In this document: positions 1-11,357 of the stretch, in pieces
How the letters are laid out: every line of letters starts with the position of its first letter
Position numbering within the stretch: the stretch's first letter is position 1
From: Hawksworthiomyces lignivorus
Lineage: Eukaryota > Ascomycota > Sordariomycetes > Ophiostomatales > Ophiostomataceae
Assembly: GCA_002917075.1 (NCBI GenBank)
Contig: NTMA01000030.1
Span: forward strand, 124,001 to 188,000
Length of the DNA stretch: 64,000 nt
Direction of reading: 5' to 3'
Notes under the pieces: model-generated
Told to the model about the DNA's origin: nothing
Seen by the model: the letters and a program-made list of their open reading frames with translations, nothing else
Databases searched by the model: none
Position numbers and translations under genes: made by a program

Positions 1-940
1 ACCCTGCGTCCACGTGTGGCGGAATGCTTGGGTCCTCCAGCGGCAGACCTGTGCTGAGCGGTGGCAGGACGGCAGGGCGGCCAGACACGACGAAGAAGAA
101 GCGCTCGTGGAGGAAGCACTCCCAATAGAGCCGCTGACAGCGGGCTATTTCGCACTTGTCCATGGACGATACGATGTCGTCATCGTGCGTATATCGGAAC
201 ACTCGCAAGGATTGCGTCAACGAGATCGCCTCGCGGAGCATGACAAAGCTACGGTCGAAGAGCGCGCCCGAGATCATGCACATTTCGAGAAAAATACACG
301 TCATAATACGCTTGACGGTGACCGGCTGCTCTCCCAGCGTCGGCAGCTTCGAGGTTAGGCTCAGCTGCGTCTCGGATTTTCTGTGCTCGGCCAAGCTCCG
401 CTGCATCAAGTCTGTCACCAGCGCGGTAGTGTCGCCGCAGACGGCACGCGATGTCTGTATGAAGATGATGGTGATGGCGGCAAATGCATACACGAGCGCC
501 GCGTCCTCGGCGGCGCCGTCCATGGCTGCAACAGCCCCACGCATCTCGTCCGGAGCGATGATCGGGTTCACAGGGTAGACAACTTGCTCGTAGTCGGGAA
601 CAAGAGCTAAAAAGAAATCGTTCGAATATGGGGCATCGTTCTTGGGATAACGCGGTACTTCCACCACAGTCATCGCACACTGCGGTGGAGACGTAGAGGC
701 ACTGCTCGTAGATAGCGGCCGGATTGCTTGATATTTGGGTACGGTTCTCTCCTTAAGCTGCCGCACAAGTGCACCTCGTGCACCGTGCTTGCGCTTGGCC
801 GCAGGAGGTGAAAACGCGCATCTCAGGCCGAGGTGAGCACACTGACCGCAAGGATGTGCACCGCTGCATTTCACCTTGCGGAATCGACAACTGTCACAAG
901 CTATGCTGGTTCGGGTAACTGTATGAATATGTGCCGACAT
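1..940 (-). CDS. Zn(II)2Cys6 transcription factor, maltose/starch-regulator type, partial (runs off the left edge)
   Basis: A 313-residue open frame starts at the ATG ending at 940 and leaves the window without a stop. Residues 15-41 form a canonical zinc binuclear cluster (C15, C18, C25, C31, C34, C41) followed by a basic linker with KRKHGARG, typical of the AmyR/MalR group of fungal sugar regulators. From about residue 200 the sequence matches the fungal-specific regulatory (MHR) domain, with the RLYWECFLHERF stretch and a following 'RP..LPPL' segment. It would act in the nucleus as a DNA-binding activator. Its neighbour is an alpha-glucosidase on the same strand, as in fungal MAL-type clusters where regulator and maltase genes lie together; that link is inference. 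No intron is needed in the visible part. The target sugar cannot be told from sequence. Confidence 0.88.
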   Translation of the reverse strand, partial: MSAHIHTVTRTSIACDSCRFRKVKCSGAHPCGQCAHLGLRCAFSPPAAKRKHGARGALVRQLKERTVPKYQAIRPLSTSSASTSPPQCAMTVVEVPRYPKNDAPYSNDFFLALVPDYEQVVYPVNPIIAPDEMRGAVAAMDGAAEDAALVYAFAAITIIFIQTSRAVCGDTTALVTDLMQRSLAEHRKSETQLSLTSKLPTLGEQPVTVKRIMTCIFLEMCMISGALFDRSFVMLREAISLTQSLRVFRYTHDDDIVSSMDKCEIARCQRLYWECFLHERFFFVVSGRPAVLPPLSTGLPLEDPSIPPHVDAG

Positions 941-1580
941 GTTGATAGGTATATGAGTCTACGTGAGCCCAAAGAAAGTAAGATAAAGACGTGAAGATTG
1001 TTCTCTTAACTTCTAGGCTGTACAGAAGGTTACAGCCACTTTAGACTCCCTAAGTTTAGCGCTCCCAACACACAATATGAAACGGTCTTTGTCAAGTTAG
1101 GATCTATCGTTACGCCTGAAGGATGAACGGACTTAAGATCCAGGCGATGTTTTCCACCGGATCTCTATGACAAGAACGGAAATTAGAGCGTGTTAACACC
1201 TCAGAAGTACTCCTCCTGCACCCCATAAAGATCCACTTTGAACGCCACGCTCTTAGACCGAGGCGCCATTTGCTGTGCGCTAAGAGCTATCCGGGTGACT
1301 TGTACAGCGTACGAAATACTAATGCACCAGCACCAATAATACAGTTGGGGTACATATTAGTCCTCAACAATGGGGTCAAACCTGAGGAGAACCCCCGTTT
1401 TCAACGTCGGAGGAGGATGTCTTACTTTCCATTTCTTCCGAAGCATTTCAGCGAGAAAAAATGCGTGGCTCGGAAAAGGGTCATTTTCTCTTCAGGCTAT
1501 CAAATCACGTCACAAGAAGCATCCCATACTATGTAGATGGTGTTGATATTCTTGGCTATGGATGTAATTCTAGTCGTCAC
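941..1580. other. Intergenic, promoter side of the partial regulator
   Basis: No coding signal, RNA gene or repeat seen. It must hold the 5' region of the regulator and the 3' end of the alpha-glucosidase transcript. Confidence 0.6.
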
Positions 1581-3431
1581 TCAGGCTGCGGTCACGAGAT
1601 AAACGCGACCTTCCAGCGGTCCAAGGACATCCCCGACCTTCTCTCCCACCTCCTTATTATCATTAGTCGATGCAAGCAGCTTAAACTGCAAGCCCGTCCC
1701 GTCCGCATACCCGAGTTCCGCAGCGTCCGGAACCGAGACCTTCTTCTCCTCCGTAGAAAAGTTAAGGATGACCAGCGCCTTATCGGTGCCGCTCTGAGGC
1801 TCCTTTACGAACAGCAATGTGTCTCTCTCGTCCATTCGCAGACCATGATAGTCGCTGTAGATCAGCAGGTCGGGGTGCGCACGGCGGAACGTAATCATCT
1901 TCTTCCAGAAGCTGAGCGGGCTGCTCGGATCTTCCAGCTGAGATTCCACGTTGATCTCGCCCGCCAGCGGGTGCGTCTTCATCCAGGGTTCGTTGACGAT
2001 CTTGCCCGCCTGCTCCGCCGCTGCCGAGAAGCCGCCGTACAGGCCGTTGCCATTCCACGACATTGGAATGCGGCTGTGGTCGCGGGCGAAGCGCTGCAGC
2101 GCGCCAAAGGCCCGGTCCAGCTCAGCCGTGTTGTCGGCGCCGTGGCGCTCCTTGGCTGCCTCCATGAACAAACGGCTGCCGACGTCGGCGTAGTTCTCGA
2201 GCGGGTAGGATTCTTTCGGAGCATTGACGAGTCCGATCTCCTGGCCCTGGTATATGTACTGCGTGCCGCTAAGGCAGGCTTGCATGAGCGCAAGCAGGCG
2301 GGCGCTAGCCACGCGGTAAGCTGGGCGATCGTCGGCAAAGCGTGAGATGGAGCGAGCCTGGTCGTGGTTCTCGAGGAAGACGGTTGTCCAGGCGTCATTG
2401 CCACGGATGAGCGTCTGCATGGCCGAGAGGGCCGCCTTAAACTGTGGCAGATTGTAACCGCGCAGCTCTGCGCTGTCACCGTCGGCGCCGAACTCGGAGG
2501 CGCCCATGATACCATGGCCGAGCATGACAATGTCGAACTGGAACACCATGTCGAGCTGCTTGGCTTCGGCGCTTACATAGCGGAGCACCTTTGCAGGGTC
2601 CGGCGTCAGGCCCAGCTCGCCGACCGTGATGGCGCCGTATTTTGTCAGCACAGCGTTCATCTCGCTAAGGAACTCGTGCATGCGTGCGCCGTTGCACACG
2701 ATCGACGCGGGGGACTGGTAGCGTGCCTTGGGGTCCTGGATCGGCATATCGGGCAAGCCCGCCGGCTTGCTGTACACGTTGACGGCGTCGACACGGAAGC
2801 CGTCGACGCCCCGCTTGAGCCAAAACTCCATGGACGATTCGTAGATGGCCTTGCGTGTTGTTTCGTTCTCCCAGTTGAGGTCTGGCTGCTCCGCGGCGAA
2901 GAGGTGGAGGTAGTACTCGCCGCTCTGCTCGTCCCACTCCCACGCGCTGCCGGCGCCGAAGAAGCTGCGCCAGTTGTTCGGAGGCAGCCGCTCGCCGGAG
3001 GGAGAGTACTTGGGCGGCCGCCAGATGTACCAGTCACGCTTGGCACTGTCCTTGCTGCTGCGAGACTCCTTGAACCAGGCATGCAGGTCGGACGTGTGGT
3101 TGATCACCAAGTCCAGCATGACACGGATGCCGCGAGCATGTGATTCGCGGATAAGCTCATCCATGTCTTCTACGGTGCCGTAAGGCCGGTACACATCCTC
3201 GTAGTTGGAGATATCGTAGCCCATGTCGACCTGAGGGCTGTCATACATCGGACTAAGCCAGACAACATCGGCTCCAAGGCTTTTGATATAGTCGAGTTTA
3301 GATATAATTCCCGGAATATCGCCAATGCCGTCGCCATTGGAGTCACAGAAGGATGCCGGGTATATTTGGTAAACCACGGCGTGCTTCCACCAAGATTTGA
3401 TGCGCGTGTCAATAGCCATTTTGACTAACAA
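1581..3431 (-). CDS. Alpha-glucosidase (maltase), GH13 family
   Basis: A 616-residue intronless protein of usual length for fungal and yeast maltases. It hydrolyses terminal alpha-1,4 glucosidic bonds of maltose and related sugars. GH13 regions are all present: DLVINH (107-112), GFRVDAVN (211-218, nucleophile D215), TVGE (269-272, acid/base E272) and ENHD (354-357, D357). The N-terminal WWKHAVVYQIYP is the hallmark of the oligo-1,6-glucosidase/maltase branch. There is no signal peptide, so it is expected to be cytosolic and to need an uptake transporter that is not in this window. The start could be the first Met or the Met at residue 5, which fits homologues better. The adjacent zinc-cluster gene is its likely regulator (inference from position). 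Confidence 0.93.
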   Translation of the reverse strand: MLVKMAIDTRIKSWWKHAVVYQIYPASFCDSNGDGIGDIPGIISKLDYIKSLGADVVWLSPMYDSPQVDMGYDISNYEDVYRPYGTVEDMDELIRESHARGIRVMLDLVINHTSDLHAWFKESRSSKDSAKRDWYIWRPPKYSPSGERLPPNNWRSFFGAGSAWEWDEQSGEYYLHLFAAEQPDLNWENETTRKAIYESSMEFWLKRGVDGFRVDAVNVYSKPAGLPDMPIQDPKARYQSPASIVCNGARMHEFLSEMNAVLTKYGAITVGELGLTPDPAKVLRYVSAEAKQLDMVFQFDIVMLGHGIMGASEFGADGDSAELRGYNLPQFKAALSAMQTLIRGNDAWTTVFLENHDQARSISRFADDRPAYRVASARLLALMQACLSGTQYIYQGQEIGLVNAPKESYPLENYADVGSRLFMEAAKERHGADNTAELDRAFGALQRFARDHSRIPMSWNGNGLYGGFSAAAEQAGKIVNEPWMKTHPLAGEINVESQLEDPSSPLSFWKKMITFRRAHPDLLIYSDYHGLRMDERDTLLFVKEPQSGTDKALVILNFSTEEKKVSVPDAAELGYADGTGLQFKLLASTNDNKEVGEKVGDVLGPLEGRVYLVTAA

Positions 3432-4680
3432 TCAACTAAGGTTTTTGTAAGATTGGAAAAACTATGAACATGTGTAAATGACCATGGCGAGTCAGGCTTC
3501 TCTGTGTCTTGTTGTAATTAGACAAGAAGCTCATCTTTTAAATATCTGAAAATCAAGAGCTAGAAGAAGTGTTCGTGACGTCTGAGGATTGCAAAAATAC
3601 TCCATAATCAATCACTGCTTCGGGGTCCAAAAGACATGACCGGGGCCGGCGGCCAAAATGCGCCGTTCCTGGTTTAAGGGTCTAATGCAGAGAGCACAAT
3701 GTGGAGGTTCAGATAAGTTGAAATCTATTGGCCAATTGTTGGACCGACGAGAATTGTAAGGCGAAGAGACCGGGCAACTCTATTGCGCGTTTATCCACTT
3801 TCCCCAATGCCAAGCCTGAACAATGGCAATTAGACTTAGCTGGGTCTCTCTACGCCGGAAACCAACGTCAAATTTGTCAGCTTATAATGGTCAAGTGTTA
3901 TTTTATACGAGCAGTCTTTGCTCTCGATCCGACGAGTGGAGCTAGATGATCACTGAGTCTAACGCTGAAGAGTTGCTCCCCATTGGGGTGCCTTCTGTAT
4001 GGCATCTAGCCATGCGGGCCTCCGCAGCAAAACATTGCGGAGTACAAAAGGCAGTGGGGCAATTTAGCGAAGATGTAGACATTTCACATTATCTCGGGGT
4101 CCGTTTGAAGCCCGATCAAGTCATAAGAACAGTACTAATTGGCGTTGCCGGCCCGAGGAAATCCCATCAGGCTCCGCGATGCCTGCTCCGCGACGCCTGC
4201 TTGCATACTGTCATAAACTAGAGTGAGTAAGGAGATTCAGTTGCGATTTTGTTTCTCAAACGAATGGACTCTCACACAAGCACCACGCCAATGCTAGTGG
4301 CAGTCGTTCCTCGGCCCACATCGGGGTCATCAAACACCGTGTGCTCTGGGCATGGCTTCCACGACACTACATTTATTTGCTATGAACACAGTAATATTTC
4401 AACCGCGGAACACAAGCCCCAACATTCCGTATAGAGCCCTGCTATAATTGGAACCGTGATCGACTAGCACAAAATTCAGCCTTGATCTCGAATCAGAGCC
4501 GTCATCATTAATAATATACGTCTGCTACCTCCTATTTATGACCGAATTTATTGTATCCGCGTAATATTACTTGTACCCTACGACACAGCTAAGGAGTGGT
4601 TTTTTTTTTCTAGTTAAAAAAATTTACCAAAAATCTACATGCCACCTATGCAAGTTGAAGCAACCAAGGAAACTCACTGA
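3432..4680. other. Intergenic, no convincing gene
   Basis: Upstream region of the alpha-glucosidase followed by low-complexity AT-rich sequence. Several short open frames (for example 3946-4221 on the plus strand) have no recognisable domain or splice pattern. A CCGGGGCCGGCGG stretch near 3640 contains spaced CGG triplets, the type of core bound by Zn2Cys6 proteins, but the spacing is not the CGGN8CGG of AmyR. Confidence 0.5.
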
Positions 4681-5315
4681 ATGATGAGTCTTCACCCCGC
4701 TCAGCCACGAGATATACAAAGCCTAAAAAACTGGTTAGATGGCAATGGCTGCCTGGCCGAAGAGGAGTCTGCTTATTTGGAACATTATGGAGAGCTAGTA
4801 TCACTCATGCCCGCTGGTGATAACGCGATCTTGCAGCTCGAAGCATGGGTGGAAGATAGGCTTGTCAGATCCTGGCGGAATTTCCGAAAGGTGGTGTAGA
4901 AACATCATTATCAAGCTTCCAGCATTAGGATCTAACCAGCCATTGCATAATACGGTCACTGCCACACTGTGTCTGACGATCCGAATGTCTACATCTATTC
5001 GGGTCCGTTGATTCAGCAAGCCGCTAGGACACTGCTGCTGCTCTTAATAACACTCCTCCTCCTAGTGCCCGTCATCATATGCAGCATTTTTGGCACTTTC
5101 TCGATCCGAATTTTTGTCATCATGCTTTCCACTATCGTATATCTCCTCACGCTCTCAGTGCTGACCAAGTCGAGGCGATGGAGTCGATCCTAGCTAGAGC
5201 AACGAACGTTAGTATTCCATTATTAAATCAACGTGCAACAGCTAACCTCTTGGAGTCTAGATATACAACTGCACTTATTGTATTTGTGTCTGGCACTAGC
5301 GCTACCAACGGTTAG
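4681..5315 (+). pseudogene. Decayed DUF6594 membrane protein gene
   Basis: Three pieces in order resemble one DUF6594 protein, a fungal family with an N-terminal helical part and C-terminal membrane helices. Piece one (4681-4899) has the DIQ.L.NWL...E..YL....LV.L pattern. Piece two (4969-5193) carries two hydrophobic segments, LLLLLITLLLLVPVIICS and IRIFVIMLSTIVYLLTLSV, then LTKSRR. Piece three (frame of 5079-5315) has YTTALIVFVSG, matching the conserved last helix. The first two share a frame, the third is shifted. I tried introns at 5208-5260 (GTTAGT, GCTAAC, TAG) but the frame does not close. The usual N-terminal QAEL.LE region is also missing. A truncated, frameshifted relic is the best reading; an unusual splice form is possible. 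Confidence 0.5.
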
Positions 5316-7274
5316 GAGCATTGTATATGTACATGCACAATATGTGGGCGTACTACCTCTGAAAGTTGCGATTTTAACTGCTTACTCCAAAACCAGCCTT
5401 GGCTTTTCCTTTTGATATTTTCTACTGCCCAATAGTTCCACTTTGTACAGTACCAGATTTTAAAGGTTTTAATCATTTCCTTTAAAAGTAATAAAATGAG
5501 AAAACCCCGACTTTGATATTTTAGGCGACGTCATTTTCTATCTCGCCGATGTGTAATCCGCCTCGCTCTTCTTGGCTTACTATTCACGGTAAGGGCGGAC
5601 AGTAGAATTCCAGAAGGTAGGAGCTGGGAATCTATAAAAGCATATAGTACGGAAGGACTCTATATTCACAAAATTTGCGAGACATGAGCCCGATGGATCA
5701 GGAAATGTTGCAAGGTTGGGGATGCCTTTTTGGTTGCACAGCTCGTTCACCGCCATCCTGGGAACAATACTTTAGCGCCAGGTCCTTTCGGGGAGTTGGA
5801 GCTATTCAAACAACGTAGTGGTACTGTGGGGGTTGTCATTGCAGATGTGCTTAGCGCCTGTGTAAGTGTGTGCATCTCTGTGGTCCCTAATGGCTGTAAA
5901 GGGAATATTCGCACGGGTCGCAATGATGGTCTTCGTCACGTTTAACAAGGAGCTGTACCTATTAACGGATATCGACGCTATCATCGTATAAGAGATATGC
6001 CTATTTCTTATTCCTTGATCTATCCCCTGCTTGGGCGAAATATCTGCTAGACGATCTGTTGTGTATTTTCCCATTGGCCAAAGTCCAGATGAACGCCTTG
6101 CCACGACATACCGTACCTCTGAATTCAGAGATGTTCAACAGCTTACGGCAGTTTATATTTCTGCTGTGATGCTTCCATAGTGTGGCAGAAGCACAACAAT
6201 ATCCGTGTCTTGTTTGCGTAAGCGGCCAGGTGGCCCAAAACAAGACTCCTGGCTCCGTTACAAATGTACACTTCAATGCCTATTCACAAGCATTCCGGTA
6301 GCTAAATCGCACAAGAAAATGCAAATTTAAAACGATATATGGGGAATCAGTGCCAATTTACATACATCTCTTATTTCTCCAACAAAGGGCCCCTCAATTC
6401 CCCAGTGTCTGGCAAACGCCGTTGAATATATATTTAATTTCGTTATTCCCGCTTATTTAAATACTTCATCTATCTCTTATCTCATGTTTTATGCTCTAAA
6501 TAAAATTGGTAATTCCGTAGATTGGGGAACTGCACAGTAACAGTCACATTGAGATCCCAAAGAAAAGGTGTTGCTATGCTTCTAGGAAAGATATGTGGCA
6601 TAAGAAACCAGGTTGCCGGGTTTACTTCTGCTCAATTTCTACCCGACTTCAGCATTGCTGACGGTCGTGGAGCTGCGTTCTATGCTGCTTCTTCGACGGC
6701 AAATCCGCTTTTAATAGTGATGCAGCTAAACCTGCTTCCCTAGCAATGGGTTCTCCGAATTCTCATGAGGTTTTCATGCATCCGAAAGCCAATGCAATCA
6801 GTCATACTCATATAAACATGAAGTTGATTTGAAGCTTATCGCTTGATAACGGCGGGAGACGGGGAAGACACCTTCCTAAAAGCGTATGTGCATCGGTATA
6901 GTGTGATCAGAGCGGGGCGAGCAGGGAATTTGGCACCAGGTGTGTGACGCGGCGATTGGCTATGATGATATCAGTGGCACCTGGGCAGCGTCGATCCCCC
7001 CAGCAGTGGTATCGTTTAGCCGGTCGAGCCGCTTCGCAGCTTTCCGGGGCATGATAAGACTTCAGAAATGAGCAGTCAAAGAGGCGAAAGATAGCAAACG
7101 GAACGGGGGGTCGGGGGCCGGGAAAAAGGGTAGCTCTCCCATTTATAGCAATTGCAGATCGCCATGGCTGTTGGAAATTCTGCCGCATGGACTTGCCTTC
7201 AAGAGCACGGGATAATCATCTCGACATTGCAACAGTTGGTGACATAAACCAAAATACATCAGGTGTTGCAGACA
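5316..7274. other. Long intergenic region, no gene recognised
   Basis: About 2 kb with scattered short open frames on both strands (for example 5802-6104 and 6001-6276, minus) whose translations show no family motif. The last 300 bases are the promoter of the OPT transporter. I see no repeat, RNA gene or transposon end. Confidence 0.5.
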
Positions 7275-10137
7275 ATGGCGAGCACGGAAATGAATGCCCA
7301 GTTCCCGGACCAGAAGGCCGCTGCTGATGGACCTGAGTGGGACGCAGCGGCCAATGGCTCCTCGGAGAAGGGTGGCTATGACACAGCGCCGGGTGCAATC
7401 GGCGATATTGAGAACGGTCACTTGGTAGAGCTAGAGGTAGACCTGTCCCGGGTAATTGCAGAAGACGATGGCGAGGGCGACTGGGATGAAGACACGAGCC
7501 CTTTTGCGGCGGTGCGCGCCGTGGTGCCAGAGACAGATGATCCAGACATGCCGGTGAACACGTTCCGGGCCTGGTTTTTGGGAGTAGTGCGTGATCCTGT
7601 TCTTTAACGATCTAGCCGCCGAGCGATTGCTAATAGAATAGATCTTCGTAATGCTCGGCTCCGGCGTCAACCAGTTTTTCAGCTTGCGCTACCCCGGCGT
7701 GCACATCGTCGCGCTCGTGGCCGAGCTCCTGGCATTCCCCATAGGCGTATTGCTTGCCAAAATTCTGCCGCTTGGCCGCCTCAACCCCGATCGGCACTTT
7801 AACATCAAAGAGCACGCAATGGTGACCATTATGAGCAATGCGTCCTTTGGCTTCGGCTCGGCCGACTCCACCAACCTAATCCAGGCCGCCCGCTTCTATG
7901 GCTTCGAGCTGCATACCGGTCTTGCGGTCATGGCCGTTATCTGCTGCCAGATGCTTGGCTATGGCATCGCCGGCCTGTCCACGCCCTGGCTTGTTCAGCC
8001 TGCTTCCATGATCTGGCCTGGCACCCTCAGCAACGTCGCGCTGCTGACGTCACTGCACTCGCGTGCGAATGCCGTAGCCAACGGCTGGAAGATGAGCCGC
8101 CTCCGTTTTTTCTTCGTCGTCGGCGGCTGCGCTTTCGTGTGGTATGTGCTGAAGTTTGTCTCGCTGTGATAATGAGATGATAGCCTTAGCGTGTGAAGTT
8201 CTATATTAACTAGTCGAATCGTAGGTACTGGTTCCCGGGTCTGATTTTTACTGGTCTGAGCTATTTCACATGGTGAGTTTGACTATGACTCTCTCTTTGA
8301 CAACATTTCTCGGGACTAATAAGAATGTAGGATTTGGTATGTGTTTCGGTTTATTGCGAAGCCTTTGACGACATACTAACTCCGCCAGCTGGATCGTGCC
8401 CAACAACATTGCAGTCAATCAGGTGTTCGGCATGGTGGGTATCAACCTGCACAGACTGCGTCCAACAGCTCTTCTGCTAACTGCCTCAGGTAACTGGCCT
8501 CGGCCTGTTCCCGCTTACGTTTGACTGGTCCATGGTGAGCTACAACACGAACCCACTACTGAGTCCGCATTGGGCCGCTCTGAACGTCTTTCTCGGGTTT
8601 GTCGTGTTCTTCTGGATCATCACGCCGGTATGTATTATCTAGTGCCTTGCTTAGACACTACCTTCGCTTGCCCGCTTCCCCAGTTGCGAGCTGATATTAC
8701 GCAGGCAATCTACTACACCAACACATGGTTTACGGCATACCTACCGCTTTGCACAGCCGACGTCTATGACCGCTACGGCCAGCTATATGACACATCAAAG
8801 GTTATCACAGGCCAGGTCTTTGATGAAGCCAAGTACGAGGCCTACTCTCCTCCGTATCTGCCGGCAACATTTGCGTTTGTGTACGGGCTGTCATTTGCGT
8901 CCATCACGTCGGTCCTGTCGCATGTATACTTTTTCCACTGGAGTGAGATCAAGCACGCGCTGCGTGGTACCCTGAAGCTGGATATACACGCGCGTCTGAT
9001 GAAGGCATATCGCAAGGTGCCAATCTATTGGTGGGTAGCCATCATTTTGGTCATCCTCGGAATGGCTATTGCTATGACAGAGGTTTACCACACGGGGCTG
9101 CCAGTTTACGGCATCTTTTTGGCTTTTATTATTCCGGCGCTGTACATGGTTCCATGTGGAAGTGAGTTATATTTCCTTTATTGATTGTTCTCTTTAGATA
9201 TGACAGGAAGTGTATACTGACTTCCCATAGTGATTCAGGGTGTTACCAACGTCGACGCTAACCAGGTCAACGTGCTTTCCGAGTTCATCGGCGGCTACAT
9301 GTTCCAGGGCAAGCCCATTGCAAACATCCTTTTCAAGGTCCTCTCGACCGACGTTGTCGGACAGGGTCTGTACTTTGCGGCGGACATGAAGCTCGCTCAC
9401 TACTTCAAGATCGCGCCGCGCACCCTCTTTTTCTCTCAGGGCCTTGCCACGGTGCTGGGCGCGCTCACGCAGACGGGCGTCACGCTTTGGATGCTGGGTC
9501 ACATCGACGGTATCTGCAGCGAGGATCAGCCAAACGGATTCTCGTGCCCTAATGGCCGCACGGTGTGGTCATCGTCAGTGATTTGGGGCCTCGTCGGCCC
9601 TGGGCGCCTCTACTCGGTCGGTCGCATCTACTCGAGCCTGCTGCACTTCTTCTGGATCGGCCTGGTGCTGCCGCCCATTACCTGGCTCATCTGGAAGAAG
9701 ACGAACAAGGACTGGGTGCGCAAGATCAACTGGCCACTCATCTTTGTCGGCACCTACAACGTGCCCCCGGCCACGGGAATCAACTACAGCAGCTGGTACA
9801 TTGTCAACGTCATCTTCAACAAGATTATCTACAAGCGGTTTCACGCCTGGTGGACAAAGTACAACTACGTCCTCGCGGCCGCCTTGGATACGGGTCTTGC
9901 CATCTCTGGCATTGTTATTTTCTTCGCCGTGACTTATGGTCCCAACGTGCAGTTCCCCGACTGGTGGGGAAACACAGTGTACGTGCTCCTATACTCTACC
10001 TACTCAAATGATCTCACGCTTCTGGATTCGCTAACGAGATGCACAGGTGGCAAAACACGGCTGACGGCCTCGGCACAGCCTGGCTGCAAATGCCAGACGT
10101 TGGCTACTTTGGCCCGGCTAATGGGACGTGGACGTAA
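7275..10137 (+). CDS. OPT-family oligopeptide transporter, nine exons
   Basis: A plasma-membrane proton-coupled importer of small peptides (OPT superfamily, fungal PT clade). Closed-frame model: exons 7275-7586, 7642-8141, 8225-8272, 8331-8336, 8389-8434, 8490-8627, 8705-9161, 9231-9978, 10047-10137, giving 781 residues, normal for the family. The acidic N-terminus leads into EDTSPFAAVRAVVPETDDPD and NTFRAWFLG, then GSGVNQFFSLRYP, which are family signatures. CWIVPNNIAVNQVFG and GLGLFPLTFDWS follow across the short exons, and VPCGMIQGVTN.DANQVNVL.EFIGGYM and GTYNVPPATGINY lie in the C-terminal half. Many hydrophobic helices are present. The fourth exon is only six bases (GATTTG) and is needed to encode W-I-C-W. 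No neighbour shares its pathway. Confidence 0.92.
8331..8336 (+). other. Six-base micro-exon of the OPT transporter
   Basis: GATTTG sits between an intron with GTGAGT donor and TAG acceptor (8273-8330) and one with GTATGT donor, TACTAAC branch and CAG acceptor (8337-8388). With its flanking partial codons it encodes the middle of SYFTWICWIVPNN, a conserved OPT segment. Skipping it keeps the frame but deletes two residues of that motif. Confidence 0.85.
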
Positions 10138-10647
10138 ATATGCACTGGCACCGCTTTCGCAGCCCCAGAGGCCAAATGGGTATCTGCCCGTAAAAATGTA
10201 AATATGACGATCTAGAGAGCATGGTGGTGCGAAATTAAGACTTTTGAGAACCTTTTACATGCACAGCCCCCCTCTCATTTGATATATAATTTATGCAAGT
10301 CTTCAACACTTTATCTTTTGTTGTAGTAAGCTGCATCAACGCGCCATGAACGGCGGACCTGCGGATATGAACACGCGTTTTTTCTGACAACATGATAATA
10401 TCCAATGAACTATTACTTTACTCTGTCGCTACCTCGAAAACATTACTCTTAGCCTCGTCCCCGCAGCGTCAGACACAAGCAGCGGATAAGATAAGCGAGC
10501 GCGGGAGCTCAACATACAGTAGAAGCATACAGGAGAGAAAGAAACTGTGGGTCACACTCCCATAAAAAGTGGATTCTCAGCAAGGCACATGCTATGTGGG
10601 GTGTAATTGAGTTGTGATGACGCCGATTTGGAGACTGCCAGGCTGAA
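10138..10647. other. Intergenic, 3' side of the OPT gene
   Basis: No coding signal, RNA gene or repeat was seen in this AT-rich stretch. Confidence 0.5.
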
Positions 10648-10918
10648 TCAGGCAGAGCATTTTTTTTTGGACTTCCACTGCTTCATCCAAGGCCTGATAT
10701 CATCTTTAGGATATTCAATATCAGTTTTCTTGCTCCCTTGCTTGCGCCTCTCATACATTTTGTGAAGATTTTGTCTAACAACTGCAACAGCATACTTCAC
10801 AAGATACGACTTTGTTTTTGGATTTTTATAGATTTTCTTTTATCTGATTTCTTATGTAGCTACTCCATGGTTCTTGGATATTGAAGTTGTGGAAGTCATG
10901 ACATAAAACGTAGTCCCC
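10648..10918 (-). pseudogene. Fragment of an unidentified Lys-rich protein, frameshifted
   Basis: Two abutting frames read as one coherent stretch of about 85 residues. The first includes CHDFHNFNIQEPWSSYIRNQ; a one-base slip in an A-rich run (near 10840) leads to KYAVAVVRQNLHKMYERRKQ and DDIRPWMKQWKSKKKC before a stop. The high Lys/Tyr/Asn content and lack of a start suggest the C-terminal remnant of a transposon or plasmid-type gene, but I cannot name the family. It lies next to short GCTGACGCCA inverted repeats. Confidence 0.35.
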
Positions 10919-10949
10919 CTGGCAGGCCCTTGTCAACCGTAAGCTATAA

Positions 10950-11040
10950 CGCTGACGCCAGCATCTCCCGTCCATCTGTCGACTAGGCTAAGTAATAGAA
11001 TAGCCCTGCTTGGCGTCAGCGCTAATACTTGCTGACGCTA
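10950..11040. repeat. CGCTGACGCCA inverted repeat with an extra copy
   Basis: CGCTGACGCCA at 10950-10960 is exactly mirrored by TGGCGTCAGCG at 11011-11021, and a diverged third copy, GCTGACGCTA, follows at 11031-11040. It could be terminal repeats of a small degenerate element or paired binding sites. The AT-rich remainder up to the next gene (11041-11357) shows nothing else. Confidence 0.55.
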
Positions 11041-11357
11041 TTTCAGTGAGCATTATTGCTAGAGAGACAACAACAGCAGTCTTGTATAATTCTATGGCGC
11101 CAGAACTAAATTAACTTTAAATACACGTCTGAAAATTTCCTTTGACCATGGCAATATAAAAATCAGGGAAAGACATTGAACTATTTCTGCAGCCGGTAAA
11201 GTGTACCTTTTATGCCCCGATTAACATCAACAATTTTGTCCTCCGCAACGTTTGTCCAGGTTCAAAATTTGGTTTTGAGCTTTCTTTTCTTTACATTTCC
11301 CAAGCCATCTATCGCCTCAAATTCTGAAATACTTTAAGTTTGACGGGAACTTCTGTT

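Noticed and set aside
5208..5260. Intron that would rescue the DUF6594 gene
   Set aside because: Signals are good (GTTAGT, GCTAAC, TAG), but the joined frame loses the conserved YTTALIVFV helix.
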